Source: Terrimesophilobacter sp036833635 (lineage in GTDB: Bacteria > Actinomycetota > Actinomycetes > Actinomycetales > Microbacteriaceae). From it: a DNA stretch of 27,549 bases. A program made the translations under genes and the position numbers. This document shows positions 1 through 7,900 of the stretch, piece by piece; position 1 is the stretch's first letter; the number at the start of each line of letters is the position of its first letter. The DNA is taken from contig DAITPJ010000019.1 in the NCBI GenBank assembly GCA_036833635.1, positions 1 to 27,549 on the forward strand, read 5' to 3'. The notes under the pieces are model-generated. The model ran no database searches and was not told the origin of the DNA. It saw nothing but the letters and a program-made list of their open reading frames with translations.

Positions 1-10
1 CCGCTGCTTC

Positions 11-72
11 CGTGAGTCGGGTCATCTTGCGACTTCGGATGATGGCGAGGCCGCGGAATGCCCCGAGTCACG
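11..72. repeat. 62-bp palindromic repeat, copy 1
   Basis: This element begins CGTGAGTCGGG and ends CCCGAGTCACG, so its ends are inverted repeats of one another (one mismatch). It aligns without gaps to a second copy 130 bp to the right, with about 45 of 62 positions identical. It lies downstream of the leftward permease gene, in DNA with no convincing ORF. It could be a REP-like intergenic element, or a structure that terminates or stabilises the sugar-transport mRNA. The family is not one I can name. Confidence 0.7.
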
Positions 73-140
73 GGTGAACGCCTGCTTGGCCCACCGGCGT
101 CGGCCTGGCCTGCTCGTCGTGAGACCAACCCCGACCCCTA

Positions 141-202
141 CTTGAGTCGGGTCGTTCTGCGAGTCCGTCGGCTCCGGAGGTCGCGAGATGACCCGAGTCA
201 CG
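141..202. repeat. 62-bp palindromic repeat, copy 2
   Basis: This second copy begins CTTGAGTCGGGTC and ends GACCCGAGTCACG, giving arms of about 11 bp (TGAGTCGGGTC / GACCCGAGTCA, one mismatch) around a central region that can pair further. It is in the same orientation as copy 1 with exactly the same length. The bases between the copies (73-140) and between copy 2 and the permease stop (203-294) contain nothing else that I can identify. All of 1-294 is therefore intergenic repeat-bearing DNA. Confidence 0.7.
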
Positions 203-294
203 GATGCGGTTGGGCGCGGGACGGAGCGGGCACGGGAAGGAGGCGCCAGCGAGCGCGACACGGCGGGGGTGGCAACGGGGAACGCGCTACGGAA

Positions 295-1551
295 CTACGC
301 CTGGCCGTGCAGGGCACGCGAGCGGCGCGACAGGGCGTCGATGATGACGGCGAGCAGCAGCACTGCCCCAGTGATCATGTACCGGATCGAGGAGTCGAGG
401 TTGAGCAGTGAGAGCCCGTTCGATATCGACTGGATGACGAAGATCCCGAGGAGCGCCGAGTACGCGTTCCCGCGCCCGCCGAAGAGGCTTGTGCCCCCGA
501 TGACCGCCGCCGCGATCGCGAGCAGGTTGGTGTCACCGCCGCCGCTCGATAATGTCGCCGCCGTGAGTCGGCCCGTCGCGAACAGGCCGCCGATCGACGC
601 GAACAGCGTCCCGAGCACGAGTACCGAGATGACGATCCGGTCGACCTTGATGCCCGCACGCCTCGCCGCCTCGACATTGCCGCCCACCGCGTACACCGCG
701 CGGCCCCAGCGGGTTCGCGTGAGGAAGAAGTTCATGATGACGACCATGGCGACGAACAGCACGAACATGACCCCGACGCCGCGCGTCGTCGCGAGATACC
801 AGACTGCGACGAGCAGAAGCGCGAGCAGCAGCCCGGCCTTGACGAGCATGATCGACAGCGAGCCGCCGGTCAGTCCGGCCCTGGCCCGGCGCCGCGACCG
901 GAACCAGTCCGAGAAGAACATGCCGGCGGCCGCGACGACCGCGAGAAGGTACGCCGCCCAGGGCGGGAAGAACATCGAGGTGCCGAGTTGCACGATCCAC
1001 GACTCGTAGGGCAGGTTGATCGACCCGTGCGGCCCGAGCACCTTCAGTTGGAGTCCGAGCACCGCGAGCAGGCCAGCGAGAGTGATGACGAAGGTCGGAA
1101 CGCCGAATCGCGTGTACAGGATGCCGTAGAGCAGCCCGATGGCGCACGCCGCGGCGAGCGCCGCGATGATCGAGAGCCAGATGGGCCAGCCGAGTTGCGT
1201 CATCCCGACGGCGAGGATCGCGGCGGACAACCCGCTGATCGATCCGACCGAGAGGTCGATCTGCGCGATGAGGAGCACGAGCACGACACCGATTGCGATC
1301 GTGCCGGTCGCTGCACTCTGCATCGTGAGGTCGACAAGGTTGTTCGATGACAGGAAGTTCGGGTTGAGCAGCTGGAAGACCGCCCAGATGAGAACGAGCC
1401 CGATGACGACAGGCAGGGACCCAAGGTCTCCGCCGCGCACCCGGCGGAAGAATGCCCGGATGCTGCCGCCGACTCCGCCTTCGCGGATGAGCCGTTCATC
1501 GCTCAGGTCCACGGCACGGTCGGGGCTGGTCGCGGGCTTGTCGTTCATCAT
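295..1551 (-). CDS. xylH: Sugar ABC transporter permease, XylH-like
   Basis: This 418-residue polytopic membrane protein belongs to the BPD_transp_2 permease family used by xylose, ribose and related monosaccharide importers. About the first 45 residues are hydrophilic and cytoplasmic. They are followed by around ten hydrophobic segments, including the conserved early stretch VLLIAQIDLSVGSISGLSAA and the late segment AIAAAVIGGTSLFGGRGNAY, both typical of this family. The start ATG at 1551 overlaps the stop of the upstream ATPase gene in an ATGA arrangement, so the two are probably translationally coupled; a second ATG follows immediately. The protein should form the membrane channel for the XylF-like binding protein encoded upstream. 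The family is clear. Xylose as substrate is inferred from the binding protein. Confidence 0.9.
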   Translation of the reverse strand: MMNDKPATSPDRAVDLSDERLIREGGVGGSIRAFFRRVRGGDLGSLPVVIGLVLIWAVFQLLNPNFLSSNNLVDLTMQSAATGTIAIGVVLVLLIAQIDLSVGSISGLSAAILAVGMTQLGWPIWLSIIAALAAACAIGLLYGILYTRFGVPTFVITLAGLLAVLGLQLKVLGPHGSINLPYESWIVQLGTSMFFPPWAAYLLAVVAAAGMFFSDWFRSRRRARAGLTGGSLSIMLVKAGLLLALLLVAVWYLATTRGVGVMFVLFVAMVVIMNFFLTRTRWGRAVYAVGGNVEAARRAGIKVDRIVISVLVLGTLFASIGGLFATGRLTAATLSSGGGDTNLLAIAAAVIGGTSLFGGRGNAYSALLGIFVIQSISNGLSLLNLDSSIRYMITGAVLLLAVIIDALSRRSRALHGQA

Positions 1552-2369
1552 GAGTTGCTGTCCTCGTGCGGCGGGCGGGCGGAATGTCGACGCGTGACGG
1601 CATTGTCGGTCGCGCCGGTGATGGCGGAGATGATCTCCTCGTAGCTGACGTCAGGAATCCGGAAGTCCCCGTTGTTGCGGCCGAGCCTGAGCACGACGAC
1701 GCGGTCGGCGACGGCCTGGACATCCGCCATGTTGTGGCTGATGAGCACGACGCCGAGGCCGCGTTCGCGCAGGTTCTCGATGAGGTTGAGCACTTCGGCT
1801 GTCTGGGCGACGCCTAGTGCTGCGGTTGGCTCGTCGAGAATGACGACCTGCGGGTCGCCGATGAGCGAGCGGGCGATTGCGACGGTCTGGCGCTGGCCGC
1901 CGGAGAGGGAGGCGACCGCGATCCGCACGGAGGGGATCTTTGCGGAGAGCTGCCGGAGAAGGGTCCAGGAGTGCTTCTCCATCTCCTCCTCGTTGAGTGT
2001 GAAGTCCCCGACCTCGCGGCCGAGGAAGAGGTTGGAGACGACATCGAGGTTGTCGCACAGGGCGAGGTCCTGGAAGACGGTCGCGATGCCGTGCGCCCTG
2101 GCCGCGGCCGGGGTCGGGATCGAGACGCGCTCGCCGTCGAAGGTGATCGTTCCGGCATCCGCCCCGTGCACGCCCGCGAGGATCTTGACGAGCGTCGACT
2201 TTCCGGCTCCGTTGTCGCCGACGATCGCGACGACCTCGCCGGGGAAGATGTCCATGTCGACATCCGAGAGCGCCTGCACGGCGCCGAAATTCTTCGAGAT
2301 GCCGCGGAGGCTCAGGACCGGTGTGCGCTCCTGCACCGGCGGTGTCTCGACCGTGGGCGGCGGTGTCAC
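1548..2369 (-). CDS. xylG: Sugar ABC transporter ATP-binding protein, single domain
   Basis: This 273-residue ATPase powers import through the adjacent permease. Visible motifs are Walker A GDNGAGKST (residues 51-59), a Q-loop glutamine near 100, signature LSGGQRQ (155-161), Walker B VVILDEPTA (175-183) and the switch histidine at 212. I chose the GTG at 2369 because it follows an AAGGAG ribosome-binding site (2376-2381). The open frame extends further upstream, but those residues would cross the intergenic hairpin and look non-coding. Classical E. coli XylG, RbsA and AraG have two fused ATPase domains of about 500 residues. This is a single-domain form like FrcA and would have to act as a homodimer. 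It overlaps the permease gene by 4 bases. Confidence 0.88.
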   Translation of the reverse strand: MTPPPTVETPPVQERTPVLSLRGISKNFGAVQALSDVDMDIFPGEVVAIVGDNGAGKSTLVKILAGVHGADAGTITFDGERVSIPTPAAARAHGIATVFQDLALCDNLDVVSNLFLGREVGDFTLNEEEMEKHSWTLLRQLSAKIPSVRIAVASLSGGQRQTVAIARSLIGDPQVVILDEPTAALGVAQTAEVLNLIENLRERGLGVVLISHNMADVQAVADRVVVLRLGRNNGDFRIPDVSYEEIISAITGATDNAVTRRHSARPPHEDSNS

Positions 2370-2420
2370 TGAGGTCTCCTTCGACTCGGTTGACTGGATT
2401 TTCGGGTTGGTGCGAAAGTA

Positions 2421-2460
2421 CACCCGGTCGGTACCGCCCGCGAGCGGCACCGACCGGGTG
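2421..2460 (-). terminator. Intergenic stem-loop between binding-protein and ATPase genes
   Basis: The 40 bases form a near-perfect hairpin: CACCCGGTCGGT pairs with ACCGACCGGGTG, and inside it CCGC pairs with GCGG, leaving a 6-base loop and one mismatch. It begins 7 bases after the binding-protein stop codon. There is no T-tract, so a leaky terminator or a 3' mRNA-stabilising structure is more likely than full termination. That would give more binding protein than ATPase and permease, as known for malE and other binding-protein operons. Confidence 0.75.
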
Positions 2461-2466
2461 CAGTGA

Positions 2467-3570
2467 CTACTTGACGCCTGCGGCCTCGCAGGCGGCCGCG
2501 AAGTCCGCCGTGCAGATGTCGCTGACCTTGTAGAACCCGTCGGCGACGACGGTGTCCATGATGTTGTCGACCGTGACCGCGACCGGCACGAGCAGGAACG
2601 ACTGGATGTCGGCCCCACCCTTCGTCGTGACCGTGGTGTCGCCCTTGTCGGTCTTGCCGTTCACGAGGTCGACCGCGAGTTGCGCGGCGCGCTCCGCCTC
2701 AGGCTTGAGGGCCTTGTAGACGGTCATGAACTGGTCCCCGGCGAGGATGCGCTGGATGCCCGCGAGCTCTGCGTCCTGGCCGGTGACCGGGGGAAGCGGG
2801 CTCACGCCGGCCGCCTTGAGCGAGGCGATCGCGGCACCGCCGGTGCCATCATTCGCCGCGTAGATCGCCTTGATCTGGCTGCCGAACTGCGTGATCTGGC
2901 CGGCTACCCAGTCCTGGGCCTTGGGCGGGTCCCATCCGGGGGTGTCGAACTCGGCGAGCACGGTGTAGCCGCTCGCGTCGATGACTGAGTGCGCACCGGC
3001 CTTGAACTGGCTCGCGTTGTTGTCGGTCGGCGATCCGTTGACCATGAGGATGCCGCCGTCGCCCGGCTGCACACCGTCATCCTTGAGCTTCTGGATGAGT
3101 GCGGTGGCCTGGAGCTCGCCGACCTTCTCGTTGTCGAAGGAGATGTAGTAGCTGAGGTCGGCGCTGTTGATGAGCCGGTCGTAGGAGATGACCGGGACAC
3201 TCTTGGCCTTGGCGCTCGCGACGATGGCCGCAGCGGCCTCACCGTCGAACGGGTCGAGCACGAGCACCTTGACGCCCTGGGTCAGCATGGACTCGGCCTG
3301 TTGCTGCTGCTTGGCGGCGTCGCCGTCGGCGTTCGCATACAGTACCTCGCAGTCGGCGCAGAGTTCCTTGACCTTGGCCTCGAAGTATGGCCGGTCCGCA
3401 CTTTCGTAGCGCGCCGTGACCGAGTCCGGCAGCAGGAGGCCGATCTTCGCGGCCGAGGTGTCGTCTCCTCCCCCTGGCGTTTCGGAACCGTTCGCACATC
3501 CGGCGAGGGTCCCTGCTGTGAGCAGGAGCGCGGCTGTGACGGCAACCGCTCTCATGGTGGCGATCTTCAT
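2467..3570 (-). CDS. xylF: Sugar ABC transporter substrate-binding lipoprotein, XylF-like
   Basis: This 367-residue secreted lipoprotein is the high-affinity receptor of the importer. Translation starts at ATG 3570 after a GGAGG site. The N-terminus is a lipoprotein signal (MKIATMRAVAVTAALLL...) with a lipobox ending LAGC, so the mature protein is anchored at Cys. The body is a periplasmic-binding-protein type 1 fold (Peripla_BP_4). Segments such as SYDRLINSADLSYYISFDN, GSPTDNNASQFKAG and GQDAELAGIQRILAGDQ closely recall E. coli XylF as I remember it, so a xylose-like pentose is the likely ligand. The protein carries a CADC pair and two further cysteines near its C-terminus. It is the first gene of the transporter operon, 97 bases downstream of the ROK regulator gene's stop codon. 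Confidence 0.88.
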   Translation of the reverse strand: MKIATMRAVAVTAALLLTAGTLAGCANGSETPGGGDDTSAAKIGLLLPDSVTARYESADRPYFEAKVKELCADCEVLYANADGDAAKQQQQAESMLTQGVKVLVLDPFDGEAAAAIVASAKAKSVPVISYDRLINSADLSYYISFDNEKVGELQATALIQKLKDDGVQPGDGGILMVNGSPTDNNASQFKAGAHSVIDASGYTVLAEFDTPGWDPPKAQDWVAGQITQFGSQIKAIYAANDGTGGAAIASLKAAGVSPLPPVTGQDAELAGIQRILAGDQFMTVYKALKPEAERAAQLAVDLVNGKTDKGDTTVTTKGGADIQSFLLVPVAVTVDNIMDTVVADGFYKVSDICTADFAAACEAAGVK

Positions 3571-3614
3571 TGAAAAACCTCCGTTGTATTCCGCCTGCAG
3601 TGGCGGGTCATTTG

Positions 3615-3644
3615 AGCATGACACTCGTCAGTCCTTGGCGTCAA
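3615..3644 (-). promoter_or_regulatory. Candidate promoter of the sugar-transport operon
   Basis: On the minus strand, TTGACG (3639-3644) is followed after 18 bases by CATGCT (3615-3620). These resemble -35 and -10 hexamers with 5/6 and 3/6 consensus matches. Transcription would start near 3608, about 38 bases before the binding-protein ATG. The region is conspicuously AT-rich for this genome. The assignment is by inspection only. Confidence 0.5.
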
Positions 3645-3646
3645 GA

Positions 3647-3658
3647 CTTGAATTCAAG
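3647..3658. promoter_or_regulatory. 12-bp palindrome, candidate ROK-repressor operator
   Basis: CTTGAATTCAAG is a perfect palindrome sitting 2 bases upstream of the proposed -35 box of the sugar-transport operon. An outer TCCTTG/CAAGGA pair also brackets it. The adjacent gene encodes a ROK repressor, a class that usually controls the neighbouring sugar genes, so this is the obvious candidate binding site. The regulatory assignment is inference. Confidence 0.5.
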
Positions 3659-3671
3659 GATTTTGCAACTC

Positions 3672-4853
3672 TCAGGCAGTTGTGACTTTTGTGCCGATCG
3701 TGACCTGGTCGATGGCGTAGGCGACAGCACCAAGTGTTGCCGCCCGAACGCCGAACTGGCCCTGGACGATATCGGGCATGGAGAGCTCGTCGACAATGAC
3801 CGACCGCTCCATGGCGTGGCGGATGGGCCCGAGCAGGATTTCGCCGGCCCGTGAGAGCTCACCGCCGACGATCAGGCGCTCCGGGTCGACGAGGTTGCTG
3901 AGGTTCGCCGCGGCGACCCCGATGTGCCTGCCGGCGTCGGCGATCGCCCTCGTGCATCCTGGGTCGCCACCCATCGCCTTCGTGACGACGTCGTTGAGCT
4001 TGAGGTTGCCGTGCGTCGGCTTGAGTCCCTCGAGGATGGCGTATCCACCTGCGATCGCCTCGAGGCAGCCGCGGTTGCCACACCGGCACAGCGGGCCGTT
4101 CTCGATGATCGTGATGTGCCCGAACTCGCCCGCGCTGCCATTGTGGCCACGGAAGATCTGGCCGTTGATCACGAGTCCGGCGCCGATCCCGTCGCCGATG
4201 TCGATGAAGATCGCATCCTGTTTTCCGCGGGCAGCGCCCATCCTCAGTTCGGCCAGGGCGGCAAGGTTCGCCGCGTTGTCGAGAAACACAGGGCGTCTGA
4301 GCCGGCGCTCCAGTACCTCGGCGACGGGGATTCCGTCCCAGCCGCGCAGGATTCCACTGCGCGCCGTCGTCCCGGTCTTCCTGTCGACCGGGGCCGGGAG
4401 TGCGATCCCGACCGCGAGTATCTCGCTCATGGTGGCCTGCAGGCTCTCGAGCATGTCGGCGATGAGCAGCGTCGTGCGGTCGAGTTCGTTGTCCGCGCGG
4501 TGGTCCTTCGCGAGCGGAAGGTGGTGTTCGGCGACGATCGTGTGGGCGACATCCGCGAGCGCGATGCGCATGTGCCTTGTGGAGAAATGAACGCCGACGA
4601 CGAGGCCGAGTGCGTGCGCGAGAGTGACGTACCGGGCGCGACGGCCACTCTGCGTCGTGGGACTCGTGTGCAGGACGCCGACCGCCGAGAGTTCCTTGAC
4701 GATGTTGGAAACCGTGGCCGGGGAAAGCCCGGTGATGCCGGCGAGCTCGACCTGCGTCAGACCGCCGTGCTTCTTGATGGCGTCGACGATTCTGGCCCGG
4801 TTGGCTTCACGTAGTGAAGTCTGCGAGCCGGGAGTGCGTCTCTCGGATGCCAC
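3672..4853 (-). CDS. ROK-family transcriptional repressor, XylR/NagC-like
   Basis: This 393-residue protein has a winged helix-turn-helix (about residues 22-60, LTQVELAGITGLSPATVSNIVKEL) followed by a ROK sugar-kinase-like domain. Visible in the latter are the nucleotide-binding segment DIGDGIGAGLVINGQ, the zinc motif GHI...CRCGNRGCLE (His246, Cys256, Cys258, Cys263) and the segment LIVGGELSRAGE. Regulators of this type bind operators near sugar-uptake genes and release them when sugar binds. The gene is directly upstream of, and co-oriented with, the XylFGH-like operon, which is its likely target. I chose GTG 4853. No Shine-Dalgarno is visible there, but a promoter ends 6 bases upstream, suggesting a leaderless mRNA. 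The longer open frame runs on upstream without family support. Confidence 0.87.
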   Translation of the reverse strand: MASERRTPGSQTSLREANRARIVDAIKKHGGLTQVELAGITGLSPATVSNIVKELSAVGVLHTSPTTQSGRRARYVTLAHALGLVVGVHFSTRHMRIALADVAHTIVAEHHLPLAKDHRADNELDRTTLLIADMLESLQATMSEILAVGIALPAPVDRKTGTTARSGILRGWDGIPVAEVLERRLRRPVFLDNAANLAALAELRMGAARGKQDAIFIDIGDGIGAGLVINGQIFRGHNGSAGEFGHITIIENGPLCRCGNRGCLEAIAGGYAILEGLKPTHGNLKLNDVVTKAMGGDPGCTRAIADAGRHIGVAAANLSNLVDPERLIVGGELSRAGEILLGPIRHAMERSVIVDELSMPDIVQGQFGVRAATLGAVAYAIDQVTIGTKVTTA

Positions 4854-4859
4854 GAGATC

Positions 4860-4889
4860 ACGATACAGTGACGCTCGGGTTCCCGTCAG
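4860..4889 (-). promoter_or_regulatory. Candidate leaderless promoter of the ROK regulator gene
   Basis: On the minus strand, CTGACG (4884-4889) and TATCGT (4860-4865) are separated by 18 bases, with 4/6 matches to each sigma-70 hexamer. The GTG start lies 6 bases after the -10 box, so the transcript would begin at or next to the start codon. Leaderless genes are common in actinobacteria. Inspection only. Confidence 0.5.
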
Positions 4890-4968
4890 GCGGACGGAAG
4901 TCCGGATAACGCCATCGCCGAGTCGCCGGCGGTCACGGATCCATCTGGCGGCCGCCGCCGCCCTGGGC

Positions 4969-7900
4969 TCAGGCCAGGTCGCGAAGGCGGGATGCGAAGC
5001 TGTTCTCCGCGCCGGCACGTCGTTCGTAGGTGACGGCGATGATGAGGAGCACCGCACCGACTACCGCGAGGGTGATCCACCAGGGCATCGACTCGATCCC
5101 TCGACCGATCTGCACGAGGAACACGAAGACGTTCTCGACGGGAAGCACGACGACGCCGATCAGGAACGGCGCCGCGAGCTTGAGGCTCGAGCCGATGAGG
5201 ATGGCGACGAGTGCGATCACGATGACGAGGATCGCCCGCCAGGTCAGCGGGTCGGTGAACGTCGCGACAATGGAGGCCAGCATGACCACCACGGTCCCGG
5301 GTGCCAGCAGGGCCCACGAGCCGTTCCACCGGGCGGGCCAGCTGTTGATCGTGCCGCGTTCGCCGATCTCGCCCCTGGGCAGAGCGCGGCGAGCCTCCAT
5401 GGCGATGGCGCCTGCCGCGATGAGCGCCAGGCCGAGCGGCAGCGAGAACCACTCGACGCGGAGATCCCGCGGGCTCCAGGCCACCACAGCGGTGATGAAG
5501 GCGATCGCGAAGACGAACCAGACGGGCGGCAGACCGGTGGCATGGATGACGGTCGATCTTCGCAGTGTCCACGCGATGGCGACGACGGCAGCGAGGAACC
5601 CGAGCATGAGCGTCCACATCGACCAGATCGTGAACCAGTCGCGCTCGATGGCGCCCCAGGCGGCGATCGCGACGTAGCCGAATCCGGGAGCATACAGCCA
5701 GCGGGTGCGGCGCAGCCTGGAGTCCGGCGGCGCGCTCGAGCGGATGCCGCGGGCCGCGACGATCGCCGGAAGCGCGCTGGCCACGCCGATCCCGAAGCAG
5801 AACAGCACCAGGGGAACCGCGCCGGTGACGAGGTGGTCGGTGCCGAGGCCGAACCTCGCGCCCTGGATCGCTCCCGCCGCGCCTGCGACGACCGCGACAC
5901 CCAGGGTGGGCGCCCGCAGGGCCTGCACCCGCTCTCCGAGGGCGCTGCGGCCCCGTCCGAGCGTGAGACCGAGCCCGGTCAGGAGCCAGGCTGCGGCGAC
6001 GAGACCGTACCCGCGCCACGGGACCGATGCTCCGGTTCCCGATCCGAACACGGCGAGCACCACGAGAATGGGCACGACGGCCACGGCGAGACCCGCGGCG
6101 TAGAGCGGCACGGCGCGAACGCCGCGGGCCGTGAGAATCGCGCCGATGATGGCGGCACCGAGGCTCGGCGGGAGCAGGTACGGCTCGAACGCGGTGATAC
6201 CCGCGAGCGCCAGCTGGCACCACAGGGCACCGGTCAGGGCGGCCCCGGCGACCCACCACCCGTATCGGCGCTTCGTCCAGAACGAGGTGGCCGCCGCGCC
6301 GATCCCGAGGACGACGAGAACGAGGAACGTCGTCGGCAGCCCCGCGGCCACCCGAAGGAGGGCGAGAACGACGGCGATGGCACCCGTCAGAAGAGAGGTC
6401 GCTTCGATCGCGATCCTGGCGACCCGCGCATCCGTCTCTCCGATGCCGTGCCGCACGAGCGCCGACCGGATGAGGGCGGTGCTGGGCAGCACGAGCGCGA
6501 CGATGGCTGCGATCACCGGGAGGGTCACGGGCGAGGCGCTGTCGACCAGCAGGTAGGCGCCGAGGCAGACGACGACCACGGCGAGGGACGGGACGAGGAT
6601 GCCTGCAGCGATCGCACGCAACCCGGCCCCGAGCCCCGGGCGGCGGCTGACCAGCAGCGTCAGGCCGAGCAGGAAGATCAGGCCGGTCGACAGGGCGGTC
6701 CAGCCGCTGCGCTCGAAGACCACCTGGGCGACTCCGATGAGGAAGGGCACACTGGTCACGGTGAGAACCGCGTACCAGTCCAGCGGCCGGAGGCGGCGGA
6801 GGAAGGTGGCCCCGATGGCCCCGATCGAGGCCAGCGAGGTGGTGAGGCAGAGCAGGGCGATCGTGGAGAGACCCACCAGGCCAAGCGCCTGTGCGAAGAC
6901 GACGAGCGCGTAGGCGTAGCCGGCGCCGACGTGCAGGAAGCGCACCTCCCGGGGAACGGCCAGGGCCACCGCGGCGATGGCCAAGACGACGGGAACCCCT
7001 GCCCAGACGGCGACGCGCTCGTCGGACCACGAGGTGATGGCGCCGAGGAGCACCGCGAAGTGGGTGCCAAGGATGAGGGGAAAGCGCACCCCGATCCCCG
7101 CAGCGCGCGTGCGCGGAACGGCCATGAGCGCAATGCTGACGACGACCGCCAGGCCGAGCGCGATGGCGATGCGCAGCCACAGGGGGAGGGTGGGGATGCA
7201 CGCGGTCGTGAGGCCGGCAAGGGTCGCGAGCCAGACGGCGACCACGGCGGAGGCCCGCGCGGGTCGCTGCCGTCGGTAGAGGAGGGCGAAGCTTCCGAAT
7301 CCGGATGCCATGGCGACGAGCCCCAGGGTGACGGCGAGGACGCCGTCGGTGGGAAGGAGGCGGCTCGCGCCAAGGTCTGAACCGCTGAGGGAGCTCAGCA
7401 CCGAGGCGCCTCCGATCGCGACGGCGAGGAGCACGAGAGGCAGCGCGACGAGACCGGCGATCGTGAACGCTCCGGCCAGGAACGTCCGCCGCTCGACTGA
7501 GCGCGCGCGCGAGGCCAGTACGCTCAACGCCGGCAGCGCGAGCGCCGCAGCGGCGGGGTTGCACACGAGGTACCAGATCGCTGTGTCCGAAGAGCCAAGG
7601 TCGAGCGCGAAGGGGGCGACGGCGAAGGCGGAGACTCCCGCAGCACCGGTCAGGGAACTCCAGAATCCACGGGCGATCTCGCGCGTGGTGAGTGCCGCGA
7701 GAACCGCGATCGCGATGAGAATGGCGGCCTGGGTCATCCAGTACTGGGTGGTGGTCGTGGACTCGACGAACCACATCTGGCGTGCCACGATCGCGATTGC
7801 GATGAACTGGAGCACCGCGAGGGCCGTGCGCTCCGAGCGCAGGGGATTGTCGAACCGGCCCCTCAGCTCGGTTCGCACGCGCATCGCCGCGAGCGCGGCG

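Noticed and set aside
2370..2618. An N-terminal extension of the ATPase frame up to 2618
   Set aside because: It would cross the intergenic hairpin and the end of the binding-protein gene, and its Ser/Arg-rich residues do not match ABC ATPases. GTG 2369 has a good ribosome-binding site.
4941..4968. A GC-rich GGCGGC/GCCGCC stretch just after the giant membrane protein stop codon, as a terminator
   Set aside because: The self-complementary part is short and compositionally trivial in this genome, and there is no T-tract.
4624..7380. A 918-codon open frame on the plus strand across the ROK and membrane-protein genes
   Set aside because: The translation is a low-complexity Asp/Glu/Arg/Gly-rich sequence without motifs, and it opposes two well-supported genes. 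It is an antisense shadow.
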